Assembly (NCBI GenBank): GCA_021014325.1
Contig: CM037473.1
Coordinates: 6,141,501-6,205,500, forward strand
Length of the DNA stretch: 64,000 nucleotides
Source: Plazaster borealis
Lineage: Eukaryota; Echinodermata; Asteroidea; Forcipulatida; Labidiasteridae
Direction: 5' to 3'
Positions within the stretch are counted from its first letter, which is position 1. Every line of letters starts with the position of its first letter. Shown piece after piece: positions 22,127 to 34,189 of this stretch. Position numbers and translations under genes: made by a program. The notes beneath the pieces were generated by a model. The model did not search any database. It was given only the letters and a program-made list of their open reading frames with translations, and was not told the DNA's origin.

Positions 22127-22733
22127 ATGCTGCGAGACCTAGCTGCTGCGAGCGTCGCCAGTATTACGTCGGGGTTGTTTTTTCCAAGTTCGTCTAAGCG
22201 GCCACGCTGATTCGCCAAGCTCGTTGTACCAAAATGTCCAAAACACAACATATGTTGGCGTCATAATATTACTAATCTTCGCAACAATTGTAAATTTTAC
22301 TATTATAGAGATTTCGTTGTGATCAAATGTCGACCGGTGCGAGAAAAAGGGGTTTTGATGACGTCATAATTACGTAACAAACAAATAGAATACTAGCACA
22401 ATCTACAATCTCTTTACACTGCACATAGTACGACATTACTCGGGAGTCTCAGAACTTCATATTTGTCTGTAACTTACATAGTTTTGTGCTTTTCTGTATG
22501 TTATTACAATTCGTTAATCGTACTTGTTTACTGGTTAGTTCTAGTTCACGCTTAATCTCCTTTTTTCACATACGATTATTCTTGTTGATTTCTTTTCTTT
22601 TCTTTTCTGTTATCCACTGACTCTTTTTGTAAGTAGTTCCTATTTGATTTTGTTACTAGTTCTTTTGTAAAGTTTTTTGTTTGGTGTGTGTGTGTCTTTA
22701 TACGTTATCTGTGTATTGCTGCCTTACTGGAGA
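22127..22733. other. Possible LINE 5' region
   Basis: The duplication ends near 22,126 and LINE coding similarity begins after 22,739. This interval (CpG-containing at 22,140-22,240) could be the LINE's 5' untranslated region, but no diagnostic sequence was recognised. Confidence 0.25.
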
Positions 22734-24333
22734 TGTTTGGATATGATATTGAAGACGATATTGCCCTTACCTTGATATCAACGAATTTAATAATCTTCAG
22801 CTCAACCTATCTTCACATGATTTTTCCATGTTTTATATGAATGCTTGGAGTCTCTGTAAACATTTCCACGACATTGAACATTACTTGTGTTCTATAAACC
22901 ACTTTTTCTCCATCTACGCTTTTACAGTGACTTGGTTTAAAGGGGCTCCTCCTCCATATGTTCACAAAGACAATTACCAACTTGTTCATTCTTCTCGTTG
23001 AACAAAACTTGGACGCCCTTACATGGTTTGAAGACTACCTTAACAACCGGAAACAGTTCACTACATGTAAAAAGAGTGATTTTTCTTTGAATGATATCAC
23101 CCACGGCGTTCCCCAAGGTTCTATTCTTGGTCCTCTCCTTTTTTCTTATTTATGTCAACGATCTACACCACTGTTCTTCTAAATTGTCTTTTACTCTCTT
23201 TGCGGATGACACTACTATTCTTTTTTCTCATTCTGACTTGCCTACTTTGGCTGAAGAACTGAACAATGACCTAGTGAAAGCCTCCTCCTGGTTTAGGACA
23301 AACAGACTCTCTCCTAACTCCCAAAAAACAAAATATATGATCTTTTCCGAATCTATGTCTACCATCAAATATCAGCATCAACCATGTTCCCATTGAAAGG
23401 GTACATTCTACCAAATTCCTCGGCGTTGTCATTGATGACAAACATTCTTGGACTCAGCACATTTCCCACATCTCGAAAACTACTTCCCGCAATACTGGCA
23501 TCATGTCTAAGCTTTCTACCCTCTGTTGCCATGGTCTCTCTTTATAACACACTCATTCTTCCTTATCTTAATTACTGTAATATTGTTTGGGGACGCACTA
23601 GCACCATTAAACTAAACTCTCTTATGATCATTCAAAAAAGAGCCATCCGGCTGGCAACACTCTCCCAACCACGTGATCACACATTACCTCTTTTTATCAA
23701 ATTACACACCCTTACACTTTCTGATATTAACAAATCTCAAACAGGCATCTTCATGTACAAATACACTAAAAACCTTCTCCCTCGCCTTTTCACGTCTTAC
23801 TTCACCTATAATAAAGACATTCATGACCACAACACTAGATCTAGTAACAACATGCACGTCTCATTCGCACGCACATCATACACATCCAATACTCTCCGTT
23901 ACTATGGTCCTCGTCTTTGGAATTCGGTTGACCAGTCTATCAAAGCCTCATCCTCCGTGGCTAGGTTCAAAACATCTTATAAAAAGTTCCTTATTTCCCA
24001 GTATGTAACATAGTTTCTATACCGTTCTTCTCATTTAAGTTTTGCATACTTTGTCATTGTCATTTTCTCCAGTAGTTTATTCGTCTGTCTGTCTGTCTGT
24101 CTGTTTGTTTCGTCTTTGTATTTCCCTAAGCATGTACCCTTAGTGTATGTATTTTGTTATGTAAAGGCAAGCCGCTACAAGCTATACCTGGCTTATTTTG
24201 GGCCTTGCCTCCTCGCGCTTTCCCGCTAGTTCATTATTATTCTGTCTTTTATATATGCATTACAATGTAGTTCTATAATTTGTGGAAATATGTTAGTGGA
24301 AATAAATGTGAATTGAATTGAAAATTGAATTGA
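22734..24333 (+). pseudogene. Internally deleted LINE with RT and C-terminal region
   Basis: The start resembles the N-terminus of an APE-type endonuclease (FSMFYMNAWSLCKHFHDIEH, then a TVTWF block matching the usual TETWL). The sequence then jumps straight to the RT palm, so most of the endonuclease and the RT N-terminus are deleted. RT motif B (THGVPQGSILGPLLF) is at about 23,088-23,135, followed by a frameshift; motif C (LFADDTTILFSHSDL) is near 23,200. Another frameshift near 23,385 leads to the C-terminal frame 23,384-24,013 (LILPYLNYCNIVWG; DHNTRSSNN; RYYGPRLWNSVDQSIKASSS). The 3' end is (TTGAAT)-like repeats at 24,310-24,333. Jockey- or CR1-group; not active. Confidence 0.8.
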
Positions 24334-24361
24334 ACTTCTAAGAGGAACTGTACTTGAAGGA

Positions 24362-24382
24362 TGATAGATAGATAGATAGAAT
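24362..24382. repeat. (GATA)n microsatellite
   Basis: Five tandem GATA units just downstream of the LINE tail. Confidence 0.85.
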
Positions 24383-24532
24383 GTTTGGTTGAATTGATAC
24401 AGATTTGTAAAGATTAAACATTAAACACAAATATAGTGGATGTCACGCAACACCCGATGATGTATTTGTGACGCATTAACACGGGTGCACATCTTCAGTA
24501 GGTTGTACCTTACAGTTTATAACCTGATTTAA

Positions 24533-24897
24533 AGGCACTGAACAGGTTTGGAAATTGTCGAAGACCAGTGTTCTCACTTGGTGTATCCCACATATGCATA
24601 AATTAACAAGCCTGTGAAAATTTGGGCTCAATTGGTCATCGAAGTTGCAAGAAAATGATGAAAGAAAAAACACCCTTGTTGTACAATATTCTGTGCTTTC
24701 AGATAGGAATAAAAACTTCTTGCAAGAAGTTTTTATTATTTTAGTGAGAAATTACCTCTTTCTCAAAAACTACGTTACTTCAGAGGGGGTCGTTTCCTAC
24801 AATGTTTTATACTATCGACAACTCTCCGTTGCTTGTTACCAAGTAAGTTGTTATGCTAATATTTGTTTTGAGTCACTACCAAACGTGTACGATACCT
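24533..24897 (+). mobile_element. TTAA-flanked MITE (family 4), copy 1
   Basis: TTAA flanks at 24,529-24,532 and 24,898-24,901. The ends AGGCACTGAACAGGTTTGG and CCAAACGTGTACGATACCT are imperfect inverted repeats. The body includes GACCAGTGTTCTCACTTGGT, ATCGAAGTTGCAAGAAAATG and a hairpin around ACTTCTTGCAAGAAGT. Other copies are at 39,350 (inverted), 51,769 (inverted), 54,080 and a truncated one at 57,490. Confidence 0.9.
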
Positions 24898-25098
24898 TTA
24901 AGTTTGCATGTAGTCAAATTAATCTGGGGAAAAAAGATTTGAAGAATAATCCGTACAGTAACAATAGTGTCTGGGAATAAATCCGCAGTTGAAACAGGGC
25001 CGATATTATGAACTTGCATTATAAACTTTTTTTTTTTCTTTGGTCGTGGAATTGAAAACTAGAATATAATTGAATTAACACGCGCATTCAGAGATAAG

Positions 25099-25600
25099 AT
25101 GACCACAGATGCTGACATTGAATTATTCGCTGCATTATCGGTAAGTTAAGACCCGGGGGGGGGGGGTCCGCAGCTTTTAAGATAAACTTAGTAACGAATG
25201 CAATTTGCTAAGACAGGGTGTGCTCTCTTCATTTCAGAAACAATTACAATGACATTTCTACAATTTTTGTTCCCTATACTCAAGAGATCAAGAAGCAAGT
25301 TAAAATACCAGCTCATGGTCATTGTGAACAAAGGGTAAAGAGCAATCCGATCTTATTATGCAATATCTTGTACTGCATTTCTGCAATTATAAACTTAGCA
25401 TTCATCTCAAGTTTGAACGTTACAATTATTGGAATTTTTTTTATTATTTCTTAATAGGAATTAGACTAACCATTATGACACGTGCACCCAAGCATCGAAA
25501 TAGAGTACGGCGATCCAACCGCTATAATGTCATAATGCTTGACATTTGTTCGAGGAAACCAAGGACAACAACGAAGAACTTTCAATACTTATTGTGTTTC
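25099..25600 (+). other. Candidate small exons, unidentified
   Basis: A short frame MTTDADIELFAALS (25,099-25,140) in a fair start context ends exactly at a consensus donor GTAAGT. A pyrimidine-rich acceptor TCTCTTCATTTCAG ends at 25,237. After it a frame reads NNYNDISTIFVPYTQEIKKQ before a possible donor near 25,335, and a further acceptor-like TTTCTTAATAG lies near 25,458. In-phase joining of the first two pieces meets a stop (TGA), so either the phases are wrong or this is a relic. No family recognised. Listed because the splice-site pattern is better than chance-looking, not because a gene is shown. Confidence 0.2.
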
Positions 25601-25963
25601 CCCTACTGTAGTCTGTAACAAATTTCCATAAAGCCAGGTTTACGGACAGGCCCTTAGCAACCACTGCGTATCCTCCACGATTGTAAACAAAGCGTGCTAA
25701 CTTGCGGGTGGTTCTTGTTAGCAGACGATTGACTGCAACATTCACGAAACCACTCTGAACGCTCACAAGCATTATCAAATCATGTTGATGTTTTATTAAA
25801 TAAACCATTGGTTTGTTTTAAAATTTTGATTTGATTTTCCTGTTTTGGGGTTGTTTTATTTGCCTTTTATCATTGTCCTTGTTGTTTTTTATTGAATTAT
25901 TTCATGATTGTTATGCACTTGTTTAAATTATATGGAATGGGCGCAATATAATTCAATAAATAA

Positions 25964-26001
25964 GTAGTAGTAGTAATAGTAGTAGTAGTAAGTAGTAGTA
26001 G
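25964..26001. repeat. (AGT)n microsatellite
   Basis: About 38 bp of AGT/TAG trinucleotides with small interruptions, after a GGGCGCAATATAATTCAATA phrase that looks like the 3' end of a short retroposon. Confidence 0.85.
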
Positions 26002-27795
26002 TTTTTATGCTATAATAAGAAAGCACAAAATCTTTAACCGGAAAACAGCCTGATACAAATTGAGCATACAAGTTGACGAAAAATTTAATAGTAGAACAAA
26101 ATGCTTTATAGTGTAGATTGATTTATCGGAAATCTACGTCTTATCCAATGACATTATGCCCTTTTTATATAACTAAAAAGAATATGCAAAATTGCACTCA
26201 AAACATCTAGTTAAACCTCAAACTGAGATAAATATTGATGGGCAACGTCTTTTTCTCTTTCTCTCTTTCCAAAAAAAGAAAAGAAAAACAAAAGAAAAAC
26301 AAAAGGCACTCTTGTATTATAGAAGGTTGTTGATTCTCCAGTCTCTATGGAATACGTAGACCATTAGTAGTCTAGATCCTATTTAGTTATTTTTTTTATT
26401 GCAGCATCTTTATACATGATTAAAAGATCAGCAAATTAAAGCTGTTTTACATCAATGTTCTGTTTTTAATAAAAGGCTGACATTAAAGACAGACTGAAAT
26501 TTAAAAAAACAGGCGAGCAAGTCTTTTAAAAAAAACTTCCGGAGGCATCGTGTACCGAAACTTTTCGTCTATTGTCTGTATTATAGAAACGGAAATAGGC
26601 CTAAAATACCATTCTGGACAGGGGGGGCGGAAGGGGTATTGCGCAAGAAATTGCAATCGCGGTTTGGGTACACTCCATTTTAAAAAGAGGTGAAGATCAT
26701 TAAAAAAGGAAAAGAAAACCATGTATACCGCTAAAATTTTCTCTTTAACAGCACTGAAAACATAACAGTATATATTGTAAGAGCATTTTCAATTGTTAAG
26801 GTGGTTGTTGTTATGTAAAATGCGTAAAAATATTACCGACAATTTTCCGTTGGTTTATTGCAGCAGCTAACGTGTATGAATGGGTCCAGGTGGGAATTTC
26901 ATTCCAAAACGTCTCCCCTAAAATGGCTACAAATTTCGACAAAATGTGAAAATTCGTATCATTCATCCTCTGATTTTGTTCACTGAACGTAATATTTAAG
27001 GATAGATCTTTCATTTCTGAAAGTTTAAACAAAATCCCTCTTTACCTCCTCTAGATATTTTACGAGTTTTAGAATGTTTTTTTGAGAAAAAGGTTTCTGC
27101 TATACTTGGTTTGCGTGCAAACGATCGTCCGTCAAACGGATGTCAACGGACGGGAACATTTGCCGTAGGTAATATTAATTATGAGGCAAAGTACACATCT
27201 TAAACAGATATGTAATACATGTCGTTTACGTTAAATGTATGTTGTTTATTAAATTATTAAATTACTGAAGCAGTTGGTAACGCAAAAAAAAACATTTACG
27301 AATGTTCTCTATAGTGTAAAGATTTGGTGAATTTACAAGATTTGAAGATAACAATACCCTCTGATAAAATGGACTCGCCCAAGCTTTTCAACGGCACGCG
27401 TGTAATTCAAATCTTGTACGATAGGCTACATGTACATCCATACACATAGAGAATGTGTATACCCTGTGTATGTACGTGTACTAGGCAGTGTTTTGTTGTG
27501 GAGCTTCGACCAGTCCATGCACGTCGCGAGAGTCGAATGAGATTATTTTCAACGTAGGTGGCACGTCCGTGGCGTTACCCCTTCCGCCCCCACCCCCGAT
27601 TCTGGACGTGGTCAGTCAGTCTATAAAAAAAATATCTGAAAGACATTTCAAGATGTATATTTTTACATTTTATTCCATATTTCTAATGAAACAGTCAATC
27701 AAAAAGTGGGGGACATCTGATATGTTGTGTCCCCCCCCCCCGTAGTCTAAAAAGTGGGGAGGGGACACATGTCCCCCCCGTCCCCACCCATCGAC
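26002..27795. other. No gene recognised
   Basis: AT-rich DNA with A/G tracts (26,270-26,305) and C/G runs (27,730-27,780). The phrase GACGGGAACATTTGCCGTAG at 27,150-27,175 recurs at about 47,397-47,417 at the edge of another repeat. Short frames show no recognised domains. Confidence 0.45.
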
Positions 27796-27801
27796 GCCCT
27801 T

Positions 27802-28150
27802 GAATCCCAGTCGTGACACTTGTGTCCTTAAGCAAGACACTTAACCACATGTTTCGTCCTTCGGATGGGACGTAAAGCCGTTGGTCCCGTGTGTTGTGTA
27901 ATACACGTAAAAGAACCCAGTGCACTTATCGTAAAGAGAAGGGGTTCGCCCCGGTGTTCCTGGTTAGATTGGCTGCATACATGTATTGCGCCACAGCGCA
28001 ACACCTTGTAAACCATTACATTGTGCTCTAAATGAACAGGCCTCATACTTTAAAACGAAGCTCCGCATACCTTGCAAGAAATAATGCCCTAAAGCGCTTA
28101 GAGGCTGGCCTGCAGTATAGGCGCTATACAAATACGTTATATTATTATTA
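27802..28150 (+). mobile_element. tRNA-derived SINE, 5'-truncated copy
   Basis: Begins inside the B box (GAATCCCAGTCGTGACAC) and runs through the shared body to GGCGCTATACAAATACG and an (ATT)-type tail. The A box is missing, so it lacks its own promoter. Confidence 0.88.
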
Positions 28151-28409
28151 AGAGAGTCTGCATTTCTTGTATTAATACCATGCCTATCGAAGTACATTTA
28201 TACTTCATTACATAGTCCACTTGGTGCAAGTCCGTGAACACGTTTATAAAATAGACAGGCTAAATAAAAATCCCCTTCTTTGTTCTAAGGTTTGCCAAGA
28301 AAATTGATAAATAGGCCTAATGTCTTCACCACTAAAGTTTACATAATCGAAATTGTTGGATTACGGAGTAGGCCTACTATACTACTATACTTTATTGTCC
28401 AAAGATGAA

Positions 28410-28497
28410 CGAAACAGACTTCGGCAGTGGCTATGGCCGGATTGCCGAAGAGTCCTATTTTCGCTCTAGCCATAAGCCATAGCCACAGCCGAAGTCG
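28410..28497. mobile_element. Small foldback element
   Basis: GACTTCGGCAGTGGCTATGG on the left is the near-exact inverse of CATAGCCACAGCCGAAGTC on the right; the loop holds about 35 bases. Fragments with similar vocabulary (GGCAGTTGCGGCTACGGC) occur near 39,934, so a dispersed family is likely. Confidence 0.65.
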
Positions 28498-28499
28498 CT

Positions 28500-30050
28500 T
28501 TATTCGGACGCGACGTAACGTAGAGCGAGATCTCCCAAGCTAAGCTTGTGTTTTTGGCCTTTTTTTTTTCTTTTTTTTTTGCAATAATGAGATGCAACCA
28601 CCGGCTAGGAACTAGATCAAGGCTCTCCAAATCAGGCATGTTACTGTGTGATTGTTTCTGCCAATGAAAGAATGCAAATTTGCTTTTATATTGAACGACA
28701 GATCATCACCGGTAACGTATTATCCATAAAAGAATGCAGGTGCGTTCGATTGACAACTCTTTCCCTCTCTCTGTCCGTGCACAATAGTAAAGGATTACTC
28801 CAGCACTACAAAGGTTGTTGTTCTACCGTCGTGCTCTGATATTTCAAGGCGTGAGTGGACCAATCATATAGTCTCTCTTATTCAATTAATTATATGGCCA
28901 CTTCTTGAAGGAGTGGGCATTAAGTTAATGGAGACTGTTGAGCAAGCGCATGCTCATACCCACCCCCAGGCTTTGACTTGGCCATGGTCGTGCATGAGGC
29001 ACGTGGGGTGAAGTACACCACGGGAGTTCTTATCGTTAACGCCAAAGAATCCCCCTGTCCGTCCTTCAAGGGTTAGTATTATTTGAGTGTCTTTGCCGGA
29101 GAGTGGTAATTTCCCTACCAAGCACCCCGTTGCTGATCTGCCGATAGATACCTCGCAAGCCTGGAGAGGCTGCTGCTGCAGCTGAGACTGACATGAAGTT
29201 ACTCCCGCAACGACTGGTTACATACGGTCACAAGGTATGGCCATTTATTAGAAAGCCTCTAATGATTTCAACTGAATTTGTTGGTCGGTTGGAGGAGAGG
29301 ACAGAGGAAATGGTTATGATGAATTGTATCCATAGTTTTTTGCTGAAGCTTTCTATGGTTATTGCTGGCTTTATTGGCCCCTTTCAGCCGATGGACGGGG
29401 TCGCATTTATACGGGTTGACTATAATTTTTATTCGGGGTTTAAGCAAAAACAGCTTCCGTTATACTTCATCAGCCATTCAACAACAAAATCACGATTAAT
29501 CAAAACAAAAGCAATCTTATTTATAACACAGGTTCTTGTGAATGTTTACATTGAATCCCGCGTTTTAATGAAAAGGGATGGTATACTCTAAACAAGACCA
29601 CTTTTGAGAAATCCTTGAATCAAATTTATCATTTATCAAGTCTGATTTCTACTTTTATAAACTCGATGTTAAAGAATAAGACTTAGGCTCGGTACTACAA
29701 CTTGGTCCCTGGTACAGTTTGCATTGTGTATATGCATATCTTGGAGCTCCTGTTAACTGGAGTTTATCGTTCAGGAGTTGTCCCAAGTGAAATTTTGTAA
29801 GAAAGATTTTTGTTTGTGTGTTTTGGTGGTTTTTTTCATAGTAAACTAGTTATTTTAACTAGTTAACTAGCAATACCCTATTGATTATTAAGGATATGCA
29901 ATGGAAAATAAGGACTTTCTCTGAGTCGACGAAAATATACTTCGTCATTAACCACAGTGCCAGCACACAAAAATGAGCTCATTATCTTAAATTAGTTGAG
30001 GCTTGTTCAGGCCCGTTACCAGGAATTTGTTTAACATTCGTTATTACTAT
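28500..30050. other. No gene recognised
   Basis: A more GC-balanced stretch at about 28,940-29,200 reads unlike its neighbours but matches no structural RNA that I can identify. The 132-residue frame at 29,193-29,591 has no recognised motif. A 31-base T run follows at about 30,058-30,088. Confidence 0.35.
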
Positions 30051-30053
30051 TAT

Positions 30054-30089
<36 letters not shown>

Positions 30090-30629
30090 GGGGCAATGGG
30101 GGCGAATATGAAAGAAAATGTACATCGGCGCCAAGTTTGCGACGCAGGAGGGAGTGGAAGGAGGATGTCCCTCCCCCTCTCAGAAGTTCGAAATTTTGTA
30201 AAAGAGAATGCCCAATTCAAGCCATTTGGTGCACCATTTGTGCGCTATAATATTGGTTAATATATCTGAAAACAACTTATTATTTATATATATATATATA
30301 TATATACATATATATTATTTCTGCATATTAATGCTTAGACGGCGAATGCCACCCATTGCGTCCTCTATTTACATCTTTGTATATTATTTTATGTTATAAA
30401 TGTCATAATTTAACGAAAATGAACAGACTGGACAAACGTTTTGCTGAGTGTGTTATTTATAAAGTTGCACAGTTACGATGCAGATTTTTAAAATTAGTAT
30501 TGAGATTTTTTGCAGATTTTTTTTATTCTGTATTTCTTATGGCTTATTTGTTTATTTTATTTGTATGTTTATCTTTTTAAATAATTTTTTAGGGGGCCGT
30601 CCGACGTCCCCCCCCCCCCCGATTACGGG

Positions 30630-30745
30630 CATGGGCTTGTTTTAACGAAAAAGGCAAAGGGAAACTTGGCCAGGAGTGCTCCCCTTGAAAAAATGGTGCA
30701 CCCCTTGTGCCCCCTAAAATGTTACCCTAAATACGCTGCTGATGA
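30630..30745 (+). repeat. Interspersed repeat fragment (relative at 18,055-18,150)
   Basis: Contains GGGAAACTTGGCCAGGAGTG and AAAAAATGGTGCACCCC, found inverted at about 18,060-18,140. Flanked by a C run typical of the same family. Confidence 0.6.
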
Positions 30746-31298
30746 GAAAAACGTTCAGATGGACATCCCTTGGTCAACAGATTTCCATTCGTATGATATA
30801 AAATTCAACAGATTTTATCGCAAGGTGAATTGGACAGAGGGACAGGATGCGAAAAAAGATGACTATAAGGGAATAAAAGAGTGGCGACGAGTTCTTAAAC
30901 GGCCGTTTAAAACCGGCAGGGTCGTGGCCGTGCGATAAAGGCCCTTTTGTTAAAAAGCGAAACAAACTACAAGTAGGCCTGTAGACAATTTGTGACAATC
31001 TGTTTGAATTGTTTAGCGAATTTTCGAAGTTTGTACATTTCAAAAACTTTTGTAAAATTCTGTTTTGTGCGCGTTGGTTTGTGTGTACGCGCGTGTACAA
31101 AAAGATTACGCGCGGGTATACTAATAGCTATGTACTGCGTTCCGCGTATAGTAACTTGGCGTAAATGAGCGTGCGCGCCCAACACGCGAAGCCAGCCGGT
31201 CTTAAACAGCTCCAGCTGTGTCTTTATCAGCCGTTTAAACACCCCCACGTGACGTGCTCTCCACCAATAGGAATAGCGAAACTGTCTGGGGTATTTGG

Positions 31299-32076
31299 GT
31301 CATTCCATGTCAGACCAACGCACTTTTTTACCTTATGTCTTCTGATTTTTATAAAAATTTCTGTGCTTGTAGGTCCTAATGAGCAATGAATGCACACCAA
31401 TTTTTAGCCCGATCCGACCTACCATATGGTCAGGGCAGAAACCACGATAAATTGACATTTTTTGAGTAAAACACCACCCTTTTGGTACAAATATGTCAAA
31501 CCATGTCAATTTTCATCGAATATATGCAAATTTGGTATTAAAATCATGAAAATTGCATGCTCAATTCAATTGTTTTGTCAAAAATACATTTTGTGAAAAG
31601 TAGGTCACCCTGACCGTTAATATGTCATCATGACCTTTGACCCAATTTTTGTAATAATGTGTCATTCCGAAAATCAACGAAATTAAAATGACTTGATAGA
31701 GCATGTCTTCTTCTATCAGAATCCACTAAGAAATACTTGGGCTCTTTAAAATTTACAACTTTATGACTATTTTTGTACAGTTGGTAGGTTGAAAATTAGT
31801 CAATTTATAGATTTTACATTAGAAATTCACTAACACAACTTACTGTTCTGTTTCCATTGTTACTGAAATTAATCTTAGTTGGGGAATTTCTCATGTTGAG
31901 GGCTGATGTGGTCTAACCAGAATCATACTTTAAGTTATCAGCTGTGGAGTACCCAGGATTTGGCTATTTTTTAGAAGAAAAAAAAATTGGGGGGAGGGCT
32001 CATTTTTTTCCTTCAAATTTCTTGAGAAGATTGTTAAAAATAAATGACCAAAAAATCAAACAAACAAATTGACAAG
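31299..32076 (+). repeat. Left arm of a 2.9-kb foldback structure
   Basis: Starts GTCATTCCATGTCAGACC and runs 778 bp as the inverse of 33,418-34,180. Exact matches include ACCATATGGTCAGGGCAGAA, AAGTAGGTCACCCTGACCGT and CTTGATAGAGCATGTCTTCT. Sequence differences are scattered and few, apart from small indels near the inner end. It has no long frame on either strand. Confidence 0.93.
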
Positions 32077-32503
32077 CTGTATTCGTAGGCTAAGGTGAAT
32101 ATTCCAGGAATACAGTTTGACTTTGTGGCAAGAGTGAAGTGCAACAGTGTTGAGAATTCCTTAAGAGTCGTTTTTCATCAGCAGTGACTGTTCAGGGTAC
32201 GCAACAGTATGCTTTCTACCCGCACCCAGTTCAGCGGACTCACATCCAGATGAAATTCATTTAAAAGGAACAAAATGCCAAGTCTGTGAGAGTCATAAAA
32301 TTTTAAGAAGCGCAGTGAAGAATGCGTAAGGTAACTTTGTTTGCGTTTTTGAGTATTATCTTCAAGCAAACTTGAATCCTACATCTAGATCCTGGTTAGT
32401 CTATCCATAGCAACAACAGTGTGATATTTATATAACAGGCCCGTAGGAAGCTCAAATACATTGGTCAGGCCCATTTGAGAAGCAGTGTTAGGAGTCAATG
32501 CGA

Positions 32504-32865
32504 GCGCGAAGCCATTACAGCGTGGGGTCCGGGGCCCTTATGCGGGCCCCGGGAAATGTTTCATTCTAGATGCTCTTTGGTGCAATATGACGTAACTCCT
32601 GGTCATTTTTCCCTCAGTTTTGGCGCCAGTTATAAAATTCATTTTTACTGGTTTACTCTCTAATAATATTTCTTAAGTACTCATAGCGCGAAGCCATTAC
32701 GGCTTGGAATCCATGGCCCGCTTAAGGGCCCCGGGAAACTTTTCATTCTAGATGCTCTGTGGTGCAATATGATGTAATTCCTGGCCACTTTTCCCTCACT
32801 TTTTGAGCAAACTATACGATTCATTTTGTATTGGTTTACTCTCTAGATTTTTTAAGTACTCATAT
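32504..32865 (+). repeat. Two tandem 182-bp units with perfect GC palindrome
   Basis: Units start at 32,504 and 32,686 (GCGCGAAGCCATTAC). In unit 1 the core is CCGGGGCCC (32,529-32,537), a 6-base loop, and GGGCCCCGG (32,544-32,552): nine perfect pairs. Unit 2 has a weakened palindrome (CCCGCTTAAGGGCCCCGGG). Both continue TTCATTCTAGATGCTCT. Located in the spacer of the foldback structure. Confidence 0.9.
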
Positions 32866-33351
32866 TTCCATCTTCAATCGCCTATAGCTAGCTAAGGTAA
32901 ACAATCGCCAGCGCAGAACGGAAAATGAACTTGTTACTAAATAAGTTTTATTTCCAAGATTTTTTTCTTTTTTCTTATTTTTTTCACTTGATTCCGGTGG
33001 GGGGAAAAAAGAAAAAAGAAAAAAAAGGAAAACAATAAATATATATAAATACCTAAAATATTGGTACGGCCATGGCCGTACCGGCCGTACCGCTTCCTAC
33101 GGCCCTGTATAATATTGTACAGCTGTATTGCACTGCTGTATTGTGTGCTTCTATTTCCTGCTGCATGCACACTATGCACGTACATCCTCACCACAAACGC
33201 ATTTGCTGTCAAGTTTGCTTGAAGATAAATTCGCTATCCCACTTGCGCTCGTGGAACACAGAATAATGTAGTGCGTCGGTGGCATATGGGTCACAGCAGC
33301 ATTGCATTGTTTCGCAGTCCAAAAGTGCTCGTGGGATAACTAAATATCAGT

Positions 33352-33537
33352 GGCGCAACCGAGGGGGGGGGGGGCGGGGCGGGGGGGTCAGGGGGCTTGA
33401 GCACACCCCCTCCAAGGTTGTCAATTTGTTTGTTTGATTTGTTGTCATTTATTTTTACAATCTTCTTAAGAAATTTGAAGAAAAAAAAATAAGCGCCCCC
33501 CCCCCAAAAAAAAGCCAAATCCTGGGTATGCCACTGC
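33352..33537. mobile_element. hAT-like MITE (CAGTGGCGCAACC ends)
   Basis: Left end CAGTGGCGCAACCGAGG, right end CCTGGGTATGCCACTG, inverted repeats typical of hAT-related elements. The interior has long G and C runs. No 8-bp duplication could be confirmed. Part of it is mirrored in the left foldback arm (about 31,942-32,076), where the CAGTGG terminus has decayed. Confidence 0.6.
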
Positions 33538-34180
33538 TGATAGTTTAAAGTATGATTCTAGTTAGACCACATCAGCCCCCAACATGAGAAATTCCCCAAC
33601 CAAGAATAATTTTAGTAACAATTGAAACAGAACAGTAAGTTGTGTTGGTGGATTTCTAATGTAAAATCTATAAATTGACTAATTTATAACCTACCAACTG
33701 TACAAAAATAGTCATAAAGTTGTAAATTTTAAAGAGCCCAAGTATTTCTTAGTGGATTCTGATAGAAGAAGACATGCTCTATCAAGTCATTTTAATTTCG
33801 TTGATTTTCGGAATGATACATTATTACAAAAATTGGGTCAAAGGTCATGATGACATATTAACGGTCAGGGTGACCTACTTTTCACAAAATTTATTTTTGA
33901 CAAAAGAATTGAATTGAGCATGCAATTTTCATTATTTTAATACCAAATTTGCATATATTCGATGAAAATTGACATGGTTTTGACATATTTGAACCAAAAG
34001 GGTGGTATTTTACTCAAAAAATGTCAATTTTTTGTGGTTTCTGCCCTGACCATATGGTAGGTCGGATCGGGCTAAAAATTGGTGTGTATTCATTGCTCAT
34101 TAGCACCTACAAGCACAGCAATTTTTATAAAAATTGGAAGACATAAGGTAAAAAAGTGCGTTGGTCTGACATGGAATGAC
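33418..34180 (-). repeat. Right arm of a 2.9-kb foldback structure
   Basis: Inverse of 31,299-32,076, ending GGTCTGACATGGAATGAC. With a spacer of about 1.34 kb the whole structure spans 31,299-34,180. I see no convincing target duplication: the left flank reads TATTTGG, the right TCATTTA. Confidence 0.93.
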
Positions 34181-34189
34181 TCATTTATG

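Noticed and set aside
29193..29591. 132-codon frame, and GC-balanced DNA upstream resembling a structural RNA
   Set aside because: No recognised motif in the protein; compared by memory with U1-U6, U11, U12, 5S and U3 without a match.
30666..30938. 90-codon frame
   Set aside because: The first third lies in an interspersed repeat found elsewhere; the remainder shows no domain.
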